A DNA stretch of 64,000 nt from Inonotus obliquus (Eukaryota; Basidiomycota; Agaricomycetes; Hymenochaetales; Hymenochaetaceae), in assembly GCA_032164295.1 (NCBI GenBank), contig JAJHTX010000010.1:186001-250000 (forward strand), written 5' to 3'. Shown here one piece after another: positions 24,216 through 34,664 of the stretch. The notes under the pieces are model-generated. The model saw only the letters and a list, made by a program, of their open reading frames with translations, searched no databases and was not told where the DNA came from. Positions within the stretch are counted from its first letter, which is position 1. Each line of letters starts with the position of its first letter. The position numbers and the translations under genes were made by a program.

Positions 24216-25910
24216 ATGGCTATTTCGCAGACCAAAGCCCAGTTACTTGGCTCTATTCTTGGAAACAGTGATGCTTCTGGTTTCATCAGTGATGCTGTGA
24301 CAGAAGGCACTTCGAAGGACTCAGAAACCCAGGTGAGTTAAATATAGTATTAGAACTTCTTATGGCTGATTTCAACTGGTTTTTAGAGTGTTCTCTTGAA
24401 CTTCAGTGCAGAGGATGATGCCTGGGAGCTGGATAACCTTCAGGAACTGGTTAAGGACCATTTAGAGGTGTTTCAGGATGTTGATCCATCACCGGAGGGC
24501 TTATTTGCGTCAGACATGGTGAAGTCCCACATAACTAATAGGACATTGAAAGGTCATATAAGGTGAGTAGCCTACCATTATTTCTAAGGTTCTCTGGGCT
24601 CATCTTGCTGCATAGAGTTATCTCAAACTATATTTCCTTTCACCGCAAGTGCAACTCTACTTGGGATCCTAAGGCAGTTACTAAGCGGACACCTCATGAC
24701 ATTGTCCTTTTTCTTGCCTTTAAGTGTGGCCCTAAGGAGCAAGGCTTTCAGGGGAATAAGGTATGTACTTTGTAACTTTATTGATATTTATTCAATTTAC
24801 ATAAATTCTAGTATGCAACTGCTGTCTCAACTCGAGCTGCAATTACCTATTGGTATCTGCTTCTTAACCCTGGTGCAGATCGAGTTGCATGGTCCACTAA
24901 TGACCAAGGCAAATGGTAAGCAGCCTTGCAATTTTGAATATTTATATGTTCTTATTTACTCTGTTTTTAGTTTTGGCCTTCCATCTCGCTCGCTACTTGT
25001 TATACGCTTTATGCAAGGCTTAAAGAACAAGCTAGCAAGACAGGGTGATGTATCGACATCTGCTTGTGCCATTACCAAAGAAGATATGGAGAACCTCTAC
25101 CGCATCTGTATTACTGCACCAAATCTGTCTATTGCTCAAGTGCGCTCTGGTGCAGTCAGATATGTATGTTTATATTTTATTTAATCTATTCTCAATTTAA
25201 CTGACTATCTTCAGTGTGTTTATCTCTTTGCCTGGCTGCTGCTAGAGCGTCTTAATGAGACTCTAAGTCTTACTTTTGCTAATATTGACTGGAGCTCAAG
25301 TATGTTTCTCTTTTCTCAATTTATTATTATTTAATTCTAATTCTTTTATAGAGCGAAAGTTTGCAGTTACTATGCATACAAGAAAGAACATGCAAGGTGG
25401 TGGCTGTCTGCGAATGGTCCTGTATTTGAATGATGCAGAGCCAGCCATCTGTCCAGTTAGGGCACTTTTGCGCATTATTGGCCTATACAAAACAAATATT
25501 CAATCTAAAGGTTATCTTTTTCTTTCTGTTGATAACCAAACAGGACAGGTTAATTTTAATAAGCCTTTGGTGAGTGTCTTCTATCTACTTTCTTATTCTC
25601 TTACTTTTTACTGCATATCCTACAGAGTTCTTCCTCCTTAACTCAAATGTTCCAAAAGGATCTTCAGAATCTCAATTACAAAAGGTGGGCGGCCTATGGA
25701 ACTCATTCATTTCGACATGGTGGCTGTCAGTTTCGTCTCAAAGAAAGAGGTTGGAGTCCTGATATGGTTGGTGCCTGGGGTAACTGGTCTCAACAAGAGG
25801 CTGTAACTATGTATCGTTATTTCTTCTCTCCTGAGAATAACCATCAGTTTGTAGAAGACTATGATAAGATTGGCATGCCATCTGTAAAGCGTATGCGTAC
25901 TACACTGTAA
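24216..25910 (+). CDS. Tyrosine recombinase, Crypton-like
   Basis: Eight exons (24216-24332, 24387-24562, 24616-24760, 24812-24915, 24971-25163, 25215-25299, 25352-25569, 25626-25910) join without a stop to 440 residues. The C-terminal half has the tyrosine-recombinase layout: ERLNETLSLTFANIDW (first catalytic Arg region), a KRKFAVTMHTRKN hairpin (Lys), GTHSFRHGG (HxxR) and TMYRYF (nucleophile Tyr). Such enzymes cut and rejoin DNA through a 3'-phosphotyrosine. In fungi they occur in Cryptons and in stand-alone agaricomycete genes often labelled DNA breaking-rejoining enzymes. The N-terminal half is helical and may bind DNA. The gene is intact although it sits beside decayed genes, and it converges on the next gene with a 35-bp gap. 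Confidence 0.8.
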
Positions 25911-25945
25911 CATACTCTACTCTCTCTTCATTACATATTTAATAG

Positions 25946-27131
25946 CTACCTATGCATCTTTTCAATTTTTCTACCAAAATAGTACCAGTGATCAATTGGA
26001 AATACTTCCTTCCATTTCTTCTGAGAGAATACTCCCTCCTCATAATATCTTCCATCCATCTTTTCCTGTTCAACCATCTGCTTCCAAAGAACCTCCATAA
26101 TCTCAAAGCGATTCAAAACTCTCCAGACCTCCTCCCACTTTCCAGCCTCTGCATAAAGTGATTTGCACCTCTCCTCCTTTATTGTCTCATTACAAGCCTT
26201 ATTGAGCTCATCTCCAACCAGTCTCACTGACAGCAGACCATCTGCATTATCAGAGTGATGTCCACCTGGGCCAGAATGATTAGAAAGCTCCTCAGGTCTT
26301 TTGAAGAAGCTGGTGAAGCGATCCATGTCCTTGGCAAAGTCCTCAAAGACTGCAAAGACCCTTCTGATAATATTTTAATAATTAGTACATTTGATATATA
26401 TGAATAAATTTGCAACTTACTTATGACGGTTAATGGTAGCCTTGTGCCTTTGATACTCGTGTTTGTCAAGACTGTCGACAAAATCAGCCAGTTTGCCTGA
26501 GGCAACGCGCTGAATAACTTCTGTCAAACTAGAAGCTTTGCCAAGGTCGTTGATGCTGATGTTCAGTGCATGGGACACGTGAGAGGACGTCTGTGGCATA
26601 GATAGAGCAGATGGAGCAGATACATGTGGCAAAGGAGTAAAGGAAGTTAAAGACCGGCTAGAGGATACAAGCTGATGGAGTTGATCAACAAGTCTCTGAG
26701 CATCAACGGCTTCATGATCAACTAGATCTATGTGTAAGATAGAAATAAGTTATTATTTTTAATTTATGGAATTGTACAGACTCACCTGGGGTTGCAAAAC
26801 GATAATTCTCCCTCCCTCCCCACTTTTCCCATTCTTTTATCATGTCATCAAGCTGCCCCTGAAAGATGGCCTCATCAGTGGTGCTGAGGGCTGGTTTGAC
26901 ATCTTCAGGCTGATGCTCAACAGAGGGAGCCATGAGATCGATGTTTAGATGATTAGCCAAGGCTTGACAGAGGCCTTCCTTGTTCAAAGAGAGGCTCTTG
27001 ATTGCTTTGGTGCCCATAGACGTGACGGATTGCTCATTGATCAACCGAGCCCATTGTTTGAGTTGAGCAAGTGAGGCAGCCTTCAGCTGAGCTGCAGTGG
27101 TTGGTAGTGTGAAGGGTTGGGGTGTTGACAT
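25946..27131 (-). CDS. Unknown protein with SAP-like N-terminus, partner of the recombinase
   Basis: Three exons (26786-27131, 26421-26727, 25946-26363) join in frame to 356 residues. Residues about 12-60 have the spacing of a SAP-type helix-extended loop-helix: LKAASLAQLKQWARLI, then GTKAIKSLSLNKEGLCQALA. SAP motifs bind AT-rich DNA. The middle is Ser/Leu-rich. The C-terminal 150 residues are charged and helical (ELNKACNETIKEERCKSLYA, EVWRVLNRFEIMEVLWKQM) and end with aromatic WYYFGRKIEK. No enzyme motif is seen. Convergence with the recombinase suggests a role in the same element, such as an accessory DNA-binding or targeting factor; that is inference. Confidence 0.6.
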
Positions 27132-27239
27132 GGTCAGTGGAAGGTAGGAGTTGCGTCTGAGGCAATGGAGTCAAGCCAGGTGTTGTTGTGGAGTTGAGAC
27201 AAGTTGCGACGCAGTCAGTGTTGGTCACAAGCAAGATAT

Positions 27240-27862
27240 ATCACATGTATGCTATCTACATTATACCCTACACCCTATCTACTCTTGCGACGAGTGGCAG
27301 CAGCTAGAGGAAACTCACAAAGGAAGATTTACCAGGGCCCGAAGTGGTGTACACTATCATATACCATCACTGGGGCAGCCCCGAGCCAACCCCGGGTATC
27401 AAGGAAGTCATAAAAGGGGCATATGTGCGAGCCCGCCGTGGTGTGAATGTGAAGGTAGCTGCTGATTAACAAGCAAGTCGCCTCGCACGTCTCGCGCGTG
27501 TGTCAGACCGTTGAGTGATAAGTCGAGCATTGGATGTGTCGGGAATGACAGAGCAGGCGAAGTTGGAGAAAGACTATCCACTCGCTGAGAATGGTCGTGC
27601 ATGGCAACACCATCCTCATCAATAGTATGCTGTGCCTGCAATGAGACGAGAGAAGTGAAAATGCATGCAGAAAACCGATACTGTATGAAGTTGCAAAACA
27701 ATATATGCTCGTGCAAAAGAAAAGAGAAATAGAACAAAGAGCCCGATGATAGCGAGTAAGTAAATGGGCACGCAAATCGATTAGGCATTTTTGTCCGTGT
27801 ATGTGTAAGTGCGCGGTGCCCAAAGGAAACGAAACAAATTAAACCCAAGAAATCGATAGCGT
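27240..27862. other. 3' flank of the cyclin-like gene
   Basis: No gene recognised. Open frames on the minus strand continue from the cyclin-like coding region but lack motifs. Confidence 0.35.
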
Positions 27863-29247
27863 TTATGCGTTTGTAGCAGGAATGTATGCGGGGTACAATG
27901 AAAGCATCATCGGCATCGAAGAGAGGGCGCTAGATCGCCTGTGTGTGTACGGCGTCATAGACCGCAGGTGAGATCCTGTCCCTGTGCCCGCGGACAAAGA
28001 CGGCTTTGTGTAGGGAGAAGCTGGTCTTGCTGAATGTGGGCGGAGATACGTGTGGGATGCTGGGTATGCGCGGTGTAATGGATAGGAAGGGTAAGGAGGA
28101 AGGGATGGAAGTGGCGGAGGAGCTGTCGGGGCTTGTACGGGGCTCAATGCTAAAGCCGGTGTCGGGAGTGGTGGCCGCGGAACTGAAGGGAAGGCATCGA
28201 GGAGTGTGAGAGGCTGATAGGACATGCTTCCGTTCGAGGCGGATTTCGAGTGCATCGGGCGAGCAAACGACTTGGCCGTGCTTCCTGGAACAAAGTGCCC
28301 GAGAGAACCTGGTGCTTGGTGCGTTGGAGGTGTGCATGGCGAGCTAGTCTCATCGCTGTCCGATGCAGGTGAAGATGATGTGGTGCACGTTGACCCGTCG
28401 GATGAGGTGGGGGAAGGGTACACGCTCCGACGCCGCCATGCACGCTCTTCGAAACTGTCCACCTCCATGTCAACATCCGCCTGAGCTCGCTTTTCCAGCA
28501 GATGGTTTGGCTGCTGAACCTGAGCCTGGCGCAGCCTTGCCTCGTCCCAAAGAGCACAAACCGTCTGCAAACTCCCATTTGACACTTTTCTTGACCTCAT
28601 CTCAACACCAGCTCCATCAACCTCCATCCTTGCCTCCTTCGCCTGTAAAACCGGCAAAGCCGCCTTGGCATTCGGGCAAATTAAAACGCCTTCCCTGGCC
28701 ATCCTTGAGCAAATTTGCACGAGGTCGGCTTCCGTGACGGCGAGTTCCCAAGCGAGAACGTCAAGGAACTCTCGTTTGATGCGCTGCACGTCACGACGTC
28801 TGAACACGCCGGTACACAAGGCCTAGTGTGCATTCTTGAGAGACGCATTGTTGAGATACTTGGATGCGACGATAAGGGCTCAAGGAACACGCGATGAAGC
28901 GCCCATTCTAGAAGGTGAGTCACAATGAAAGAAGGTGACTTGAGAAGGAGGTAGCACACCTTCTATGGCGATTGAGAGATGCGGACGGGCCCGGTCGATG
29001 TAAACGAGGGCACCAATTACAGGGGAGAGAGTGACCTCTGCTCTGCGAAGGACGGTGGCGACAAAGTCTGTAAAGGCCTTGCATTCAGGATCGACCTTGT
29101 TGTGGAAGCTAGTCCGGGGTGAGGATGAGGAAGGTCTGTTGAGACCAAAGTCGACTGCATCATAAACACGGTCGACGAGGTAGTTGATTACTTGAGGGGT
29201 AATCTTTCCAGACGACACAAGGTGGCGGGGTGGTGGGAAGTTGTAGT
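27863..29247 (-). pseudogene. PCL/Pho80-type cyclin, core apparently broken
   Basis: The upstream exon encodes the start of a Pho80-type cyclin box: SSGKITPQVINYLVDRVYDA, then FVATVLRRAEVTLSPVIGAL and YIDRARPHLSIAIE. An intron (about 28919-28970) leads to EWALHRVFL. A one-base loss then shifts the frame, and a TAG replaces an expected Trp before ALCTGVFRRRDVQRIKREFL. A Pro/Ser-rich tail of about 240 residues ends at 27863. Pho80-type cyclins activate Pho85-like kinases. Both lesions fall in one 66-nt segment with GT..AG borders, so splicing could skip them, but that would delete part of the cyclin core. The 5' end has no clear ATG. Confidence 0.65.
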
Positions 29248-29873
29248 AAGAGTATGGATCGTCAGTCAGGGGGGTAAAGAAATACAAGAAAGGAAATGTA
29301 CTCACCGAATTTCGTCCCCCGGCCAGTCCAGCTGCTCGAAAGAGAGAGTGCGCGTCACACTCTCTTTCGGCGCTTATGAAGACGTGCCCGGCGGTCGTGG
29401 TAAGCGGTGGTAAGCGGCAGGGACTCGGCTTGCCCAAATCGGGTAGCCAAGCCCAAGAATGGCGTGAACCGGTGTGAGCCAGCTGAGTCAGCGATCGCCC
29501 GCCAACGGGGCGGCTCACGCGAAAGAGAAGCCTTGCTAACTTTTGTTAGAAGTCGACCGGAAAATCGGGATAGAATTTAGGGACGCAAAGGTTCCGCCTC
29601 AACTTCTCTGGTCAAATTTCCTTCCATATGCGACTGAGAGATAACCGAACGGCAGGACGGTGCAGGAGACACGGCTAAAGTTGATCGCTGTGGACTCTGA
29701 TGGGAAGATAGAGCAGCGGCCTCTGGAATCGACAGTTGTGACATGCATTCTGGATGGTCGCGATGCGTTCCGATGGATTGATTTGATCATTCTGATCCAT
29801 AGCTCGGGCAATAATTCCACCAGCGGGAGCGCTGCTTGAGTCGTTGACCTCCGCGAAAGCTTACGTACACATT
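29248..29873. other. Interval between cyclin-like gene and transposon cluster
   Basis: A minus-strand frame at 29599-29820 gives 73 codons without a known motif. Nothing else is supported. Confidence 0.35.
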
Positions 29874-30032
29874 CTCATGGTTTCCAAGGCCAAGAAACTA
29901 ACTTTCAACGGGTTAAAAATAAGTTTTCCCCCCAACCGTGACTGACAGTATATCAACTCTCGACACGCCATTCGTCCAACATGTTATCCACCAGTTGCAA
30001 AGTTCTGATGTGTTCTTTGAACGCAGTGTATG
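29874..30032 (+). repeat. Direct repeat A flanking the hAT-like element
   Basis: This 159-bp segment, from CTCATGGTTTCCAAGGCC to GAACGCAGTGTATG, is homologous to 36528-36683 in the same orientation, with small differences. A abuts the left end of the inserted element and B abuts its right end. Confidence 0.75.
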
Positions 30033-30183
30033 CAGGGATCGGCAGCGTACCGTAACGTACAGATACGGCCCGTGCGTAATCGGATACTCTCTGTACTCGT
30101 ATGGAGTCAGAGGACTTACTTTACGACGGAGGATCTGTATTGTACGGACCGCATCCCGTATCAAGAAATCCAAATTTAGGCGT

Positions 30184-31528
30184 TAAATGTGCGAGATCGC
30201 GTCCGGTACCGGAGGTACCGAGACGAGGGGTGTATGGTTTTAAGTGGGGGAGGGCTAATACGTGCCGGTACTTAACCAGTATGGTCACGGTACTTGTTGT
30301 CTATGAAAAGGGGGAGTTAATGGATGGGCCGGAAGTGAAGGGTATGTGATTCTGGTATGAAAAGGACAGGTTAGAATGTGGAAAAACTTCGGTACAGGTC
30401 GGTATGGGAGAGAACGTAGCAAAACAAGAGTCTAATACCGTGGGAAAAACCTCGGTACAGGTCGGTACAGAAAGAAAGGGGTCGGTACCGTGGGAAAAAT
30501 GTCGGTACAGGTCGGTACTTGAACGAACGGGTTCGGTATGTGCAGAAACGTTGTAAAACAAAAGCTCAGTACAGAAACGAAAGGTGGATGTGCAGAATAC
30601 AAAGGATAACAAAATGTCGGTACCGTGGGAAAAACGTCGGTACAGGTCGGTACTGCAAGGAAACAGCTAGCACGGGGTGGTATAGCAAGAAACAGACTGG
30701 GGGAGGCTGGTGGCTGAGAGTGTTGACTGGACTGGGAAGGAAACCTGAGCCCTCACACGGGAGGCTAACTCTGAAGGTTCACTTGAGCAGAACTGGGATG
30801 GAACTTGAGACGAAGCTGAGATGAGACTAAGAAGGGGGTGAGGAAACCCGAGCTCTCACGCTAGAGGCTAGCTCCTAAGATTACCTGGAGAGCTACTACG
30901 TACAGGAGGAGATATTTATACTACTGTACCGTAGTTAGCTCATAAGTCCAAAAGGAGAAAGTAAAAAGGAAGATCAAAACAAAGAAAAATGTCATAAGAA
31001 GAATGAATACAGTAGAGCCATCAGGGGGACAACAAGAAAGGGTTAGGTAGGACAAGATACCAATGAAAACGTAGCATATAGTACCCCTGGATGAAAAGTC
31101 CTCAGGACAAGAGATTTGAGCCCCTGCCAATTGATACCGACGCGTTCCTGGTGGTACCGGACCTGAAAACCTTAACGGATACTGACCCTGAGCTTTCCCA
31201 AAGAACCGGCATGCATAGTCCAACCATCAGGAATGAATACCAGAGAGGGAGATGTCCGATCTCTGTCATGAGAGCATGTCGAATTGTCAATTTGTCTCGG
31301 TACCGGGTTTCTCGGCACTCGGTACTCTCGGTATTCTCGGTACCGGGTTTCTTGGCGCTCGGTACCGGTACTCTCGGCGTTCGGTACTTCGAGAAATGGG
31401 ACTGACGGTTTCTCTGGGTGTGCTGGTGGATACTGGAAGATGTAGATGGGACTGTACCGTAGCATGGGGTAAGCATAGAATGGGATACCGGGCTTGATAC
31501 CGAGCTCAGCTGCACGTAGTTCTCTTCA
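30184..31528 (-). repeat. 3' LTR of the gag-only element
   Basis: 1345 bp, identical by eye to 34665-36009 except at two sites. Rich in CGGTAC motifs, with degenerate repeats of GTACCGTGGGAAAAA plus CGGTACAGGTCGGTAC around 30380-30660. Confidence 0.9.
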
Positions 31529-31902
31529 TCTCCCGGGCACTTTAAATAGTGACTGTCCTCAGTCATCCTCCATAGCCAAGGTGCATCGGTAACGTGAGGC
31601 GGCACAAGGAGAGGTAAGCCAAAGAGTCCTTCCTCCAATCCAATCCATCATCGAGTCGACTCGGCATCTCCGGTACCAGTGATTAGTAAGCTTCGGTACC
31701 GGGAGTGGTAGTGGAATGCAACTGCAGTGTCATCGAATAGGAACCAATACCGAAATTCGAACAAAGGATAGAAGAACGTGAATAAGTGAGACAGTGGAAG
31801 AATGTATAAGATAATTTGAGAATGGGATGGGGGTATAGGTACGGAAGGTAAAACAATCAAATACCGACCGTGCAAACGGATTTCAGAAATAGAAGTTCAA
31901 AA

Positions 31903-34395
31903 TTATCCATAATCAGAAAGGAGAGGGTGGAATAGGAGAAAGAATAGCTGGGAAAGGGGTAGCAACCAGTCCACAGCCATACCGAGGTATGTTCCACCAT
32001 TGATACAATAGCCCCGTCCGGTACCGAGCTTATGTAAGCGGTACCGAGGCGGTACTGAGATCAGGAGAGAGTCTTGCACAGTACTCTGGTACCGGTAGCT
32101 GCTGCGAGCCGTCGCTAGTTGCTTGCCCGGGTTGGCAGGGAACGTCTGGCTGAGTTGTCCTAAAATGAGCAAGCCATAGTCGTCCTTGAACCATAGTCCG
32201 TCACGTGTACCAAATACCGACGACTCCTTGGTGCTTGTAGACTTTACGGTCACCACGTTTCCCAACTCGAGAGCCCTTACTGAAGTACCGGAAATGCTTC
32301 GATGGGTTGTAGAATGAGTTCCAAGAGCTGCTGCCACCACTGAACGAACTACCGAGCCAATACCAGGGGGTTGGTACCGATGCCGAGAGAAAAGTACCGG
32401 TACCGGTACCGGAAATCGACCGAATAAGCCAAAACGTGCAACTCCTCCAATACCAATAGAAGCTCTACTAGTTCCAGTAGATGTCGTACAGCTGACCTGA
32501 GACTCCTGGGCTGAATTCTGCCTGACACCACAGTCCAAATGGCTGATGTCTACCGACTTGATGTGGCTGAGCTCGGTACCGAGAGGCTGGGGAATCCCGG
32601 GTGACGAGACTCGCATAAGGGAGCAACCAATAAACGCCTTCTGAAACTCGTATACTGGATCCAAAACCTGAGGATGGGCACCAACTAGACAAAAGATTGA
32701 CGTGGGGGCCTTCCTAGATATGCCAACAACTGGGAGAATGGGTACCGAAGAATCTGGAGCATGTACCGGGGCCTCGACAATTGTATCCTGCACCGGAACA
32801 ATTGATACTGGGGACTTGACGATTTCATCTGGCACTGGGACAACTGGTACCGGAGCCGCCAATGACACTAACGAGTTGTCAGCTGGATCCATATCTTGAC
32901 TGATACCAGGGTCCGGTACGTGGCTGTGCACCTCAATTCCGATCGATACTCGATGCTCATCCACCAGATCTATGCCTCCTAGACACTGCATCACTTCCTG
33001 ACCTAACACGTCACCTCCTGCAACCGAATCCGCTGATCCTTCCTCAACTAACAACCTGGAACTGAGTACCGGGGGATCTTCTTCCTTCTCTGACGGCTCT
33101 CCTGCTGCCTCGGTACCAACTGCATATACGCTCCCGGGACCTCCACACTCAACTGAAACTAACTCGCTCATCTGCCTTCTAAGCTCCTGCGACAATGCCA
33201 ACAACTCGCGTTGAGATACCGTAAGCCCAGATCCAAGAGGCTGATCTACCGGGGTCGGTATGGGAGACTTCCAGTCAGCTACCAAGGGCTCGTATGCATC
33301 TTCTTTGGGTTTCGGGAGTGCGTCTGACATTGCTAAGACTCTGCTGGGAGATGTGTCCTCCATGTAGTAGTACCGTGGTACTGATGATCTCTCGGCGCTC
33401 CGGTACTCCGGTACTTGCGATCTCTCGGCGCTCCGGTACTCCGGTACTGACAGTCTCTCTACACTCTGGTACTTCCTCCTGCGTGCTTCCTCTGCCTTCC
33501 TTCGAGCCTCCTCAAGCAGAATCTCCAACCTAACGACCTCCTGATCATCTCCTACCTCCTCTGCAATTCTCTGCCTTGTAACTGGGGACTCTCGGCGTTG
33601 CTGGATCGGTACCGGGACTGATACCGGAGGTGAATGGGCCACAACTACGTTTACCGAAGGCAACTCCAATGGTTCCAGTAACAACTGCTGCTCCTGCTCC
33701 AGTTCCTCTACCTGTAACTGAAGGACCTGCAACGTCATCCAGAGTGTACTAAGCTCCGGCTCCTCCTCGACTGGCTGCGACTCAGCATTACGTAATCTGG
33801 TATGAGGTGATTCATCAAAAAAGTCGGTACCGAGAACGTAATCAGCATGCTTATGGATCTGCTCCACTGTATATGTCGTTCCAGGCTGGGGATCGGCTTC
33901 TTTTGTCTCGAGACGTAAACGGATGCGATCCCGAAGGCTACTGGTGAATACTGAGAAGTAGTACCGGGCTGCTTCCTCTACCGAGAGTGTACCGAGACTC
34001 TTCAGGTAGCTCCAACGCATGAGATATTCGTTCCGGTACTGGGCCAGATTGAGTCGTGTCTTGATCCCTTTGCATCTCCAGAACTCTACAAGCTGAATAA
34101 CGTCTTCTCGAGTATACCGGGCTCCTTCAGACAAAATCGGGTAAAACGACTTGATGGCTGCTTTGGCCTTCGACCAATCGGTAGCGGTATCTGATGCATC
34201 TGGTGAGGTCTTCCAAAGCTCGGCTACGGTGCGAGATGCATAGTATCCAGCATACCAAATCGTCTGGGCTGGGTCTAGGTTGTATTCGGCAGCTAGGTAC
34301 TCTATGTCTTCAAGGTACCGGGGCAGTTCTCGTGGTTCGGTACCATCGAACGAAGGAGTGTCTTCGGTTCCACGTCTGGGAGGACGTCCTACCAT
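31903..34395 (-). CDS. Gag-like protein of the LTR element
   Basis: An uninterrupted frame of 830 residues from the ATG at 34395. Residues about 1-190 look like a retrotransposon capsid region: helical, with PRYLEDIEYLAAEYNLD, RTVAELWK, AQYRNEYLMRWSYLKSLG and SLRDRIRLRLETKEAD. Then come a Glu/Gln/Leu coiled coil (EELEQEQQLLLEP), a stretch of near-tandem VPEYRSAERS-type repeats, and a long Ser/Val/Pro-rich low-complexity tail. There is no CCHC zinc knuckle and no pol motif. Gag would package the element RNA, with pol supplied in trans. The intact frame fits recent activity. The coding DNA itself is rich in GGTACCG-type motifs, like the LTRs. Confidence 0.75.
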   Translation of the reverse strand: MVGRPPRRGTEDTPSFDGTEPRELPRYLEDIEYLAAEYNLDPAQTIWYAGYYASRTVAELWKTSPDASDTATDWSKAKAAIKSFYPILSEGARYTREDVIQLVEFWRCKGIKTRLNLAQYRNEYLMRWSYLKSLGTLSVEEAARYYFSVFTSSLRDRIRLRLETKEADPQPGTTYTVEQIHKHADYVLGTDFFDESPHTRLRNAESQPVEEEPELSTLWMTLQVLQLQVEELEQEQQLLLEPLELPSVNVVVAHSPPVSVPVPIQQRRESPVTRQRIAEEVGDDQEVVRLEILLEEARRKAEEARRRKYQSVERLSVPEYRSAERSQVPEYRSAERSSVPRYYYMEDTSPSRVLAMSDALPKPKEDAYEPLVADWKSPIPTPVDQPLGSGLTVSQRELLALSQELRRQMSELVSVECGGPGSVYAVGTEAAGEPSEKEEDPPVLSSRLLVEEGSADSVAGGDVLGQEVMQCLGGIDLVDEHRVSIGIEVHSHVPDPGISQDMDPADNSLVSLAAPVPVVPVPDEIVKSPVSIVPVQDTIVEAPVHAPDSSVPILPVVGISRKAPTSIFCLVGAHPQVLDPVYEFQKAFIGCSLMRVSSPGIPQPLGTELSHIKSVDISHLDCGVRQNSAQESQVSCTTSTGTSRASIGIGGVARFGLFGRFPVPVPVLFSRHRYQPPGIGSVVRSVVAAALGTHSTTHRSISGTSVRALELGNVVTVKSTSTKESSVFGTRDGLWFKDDYGLLILGQLSQTFPANPGKQLATARSSYRYQSTVQDSLLISVPPRYRLHKLGTGRGYCINGGTYLGMAVDWLLPLSQLFFLLFHPLLSDYG

Positions 34396-34644
34396 CTTGC
34401 TCAAGTGGGGTTATACTTCTAAATTGATAACGGAGTGAAATACGAACTGAAAAGGGAAAACAACTAATGGCTGGGGGATTGTGAAGCGGCAATAAGAACA
34501 AATGCTACCGTCCGGTACCGAGGTACCGGTCTGCCGAGACTTTTACAGAGATGAACTGGACAAAACAAACTGTCGGTATTGAAAGGGAATGAAAGGGGAG
34601 TAGTCAGAATAATCAATTAGACAACAAGACACCTTGAAAACCCT

Positions 34645-34662
34645 CCCTCGCCGTGGGCTCCA
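34645..34662 (-). other. Primer binding site of the LTR element
   Basis: On the minus strand TGGAGCCCACGGCGAGGG begins two bases after the 5' LTR end. TGG pairs with the CCA end of a tRNA. The implied tRNA 3' end is CTCGCCGTGGGCTCCA; I do not assign the amino acid. Confidence 0.7.
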
Positions 34663-34664
34663 GA

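Larger units (their letters stand above)
24216..27131. mobile_element. Putative two-gene tyrosine-recombinase element
   Basis: Two intact convergent genes, a tyrosine recombinase and a SAP-like protein, lie between pseudogenes with only 35 bp between their stops. Their AT-rich introns and base use differ from the flanks. I infer one mobile unit; the ends were not found and must lie outside these coordinates. Cryptons have no terminal inverted repeats, so the lack of visible ends is expected. Confidence 0.45.
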
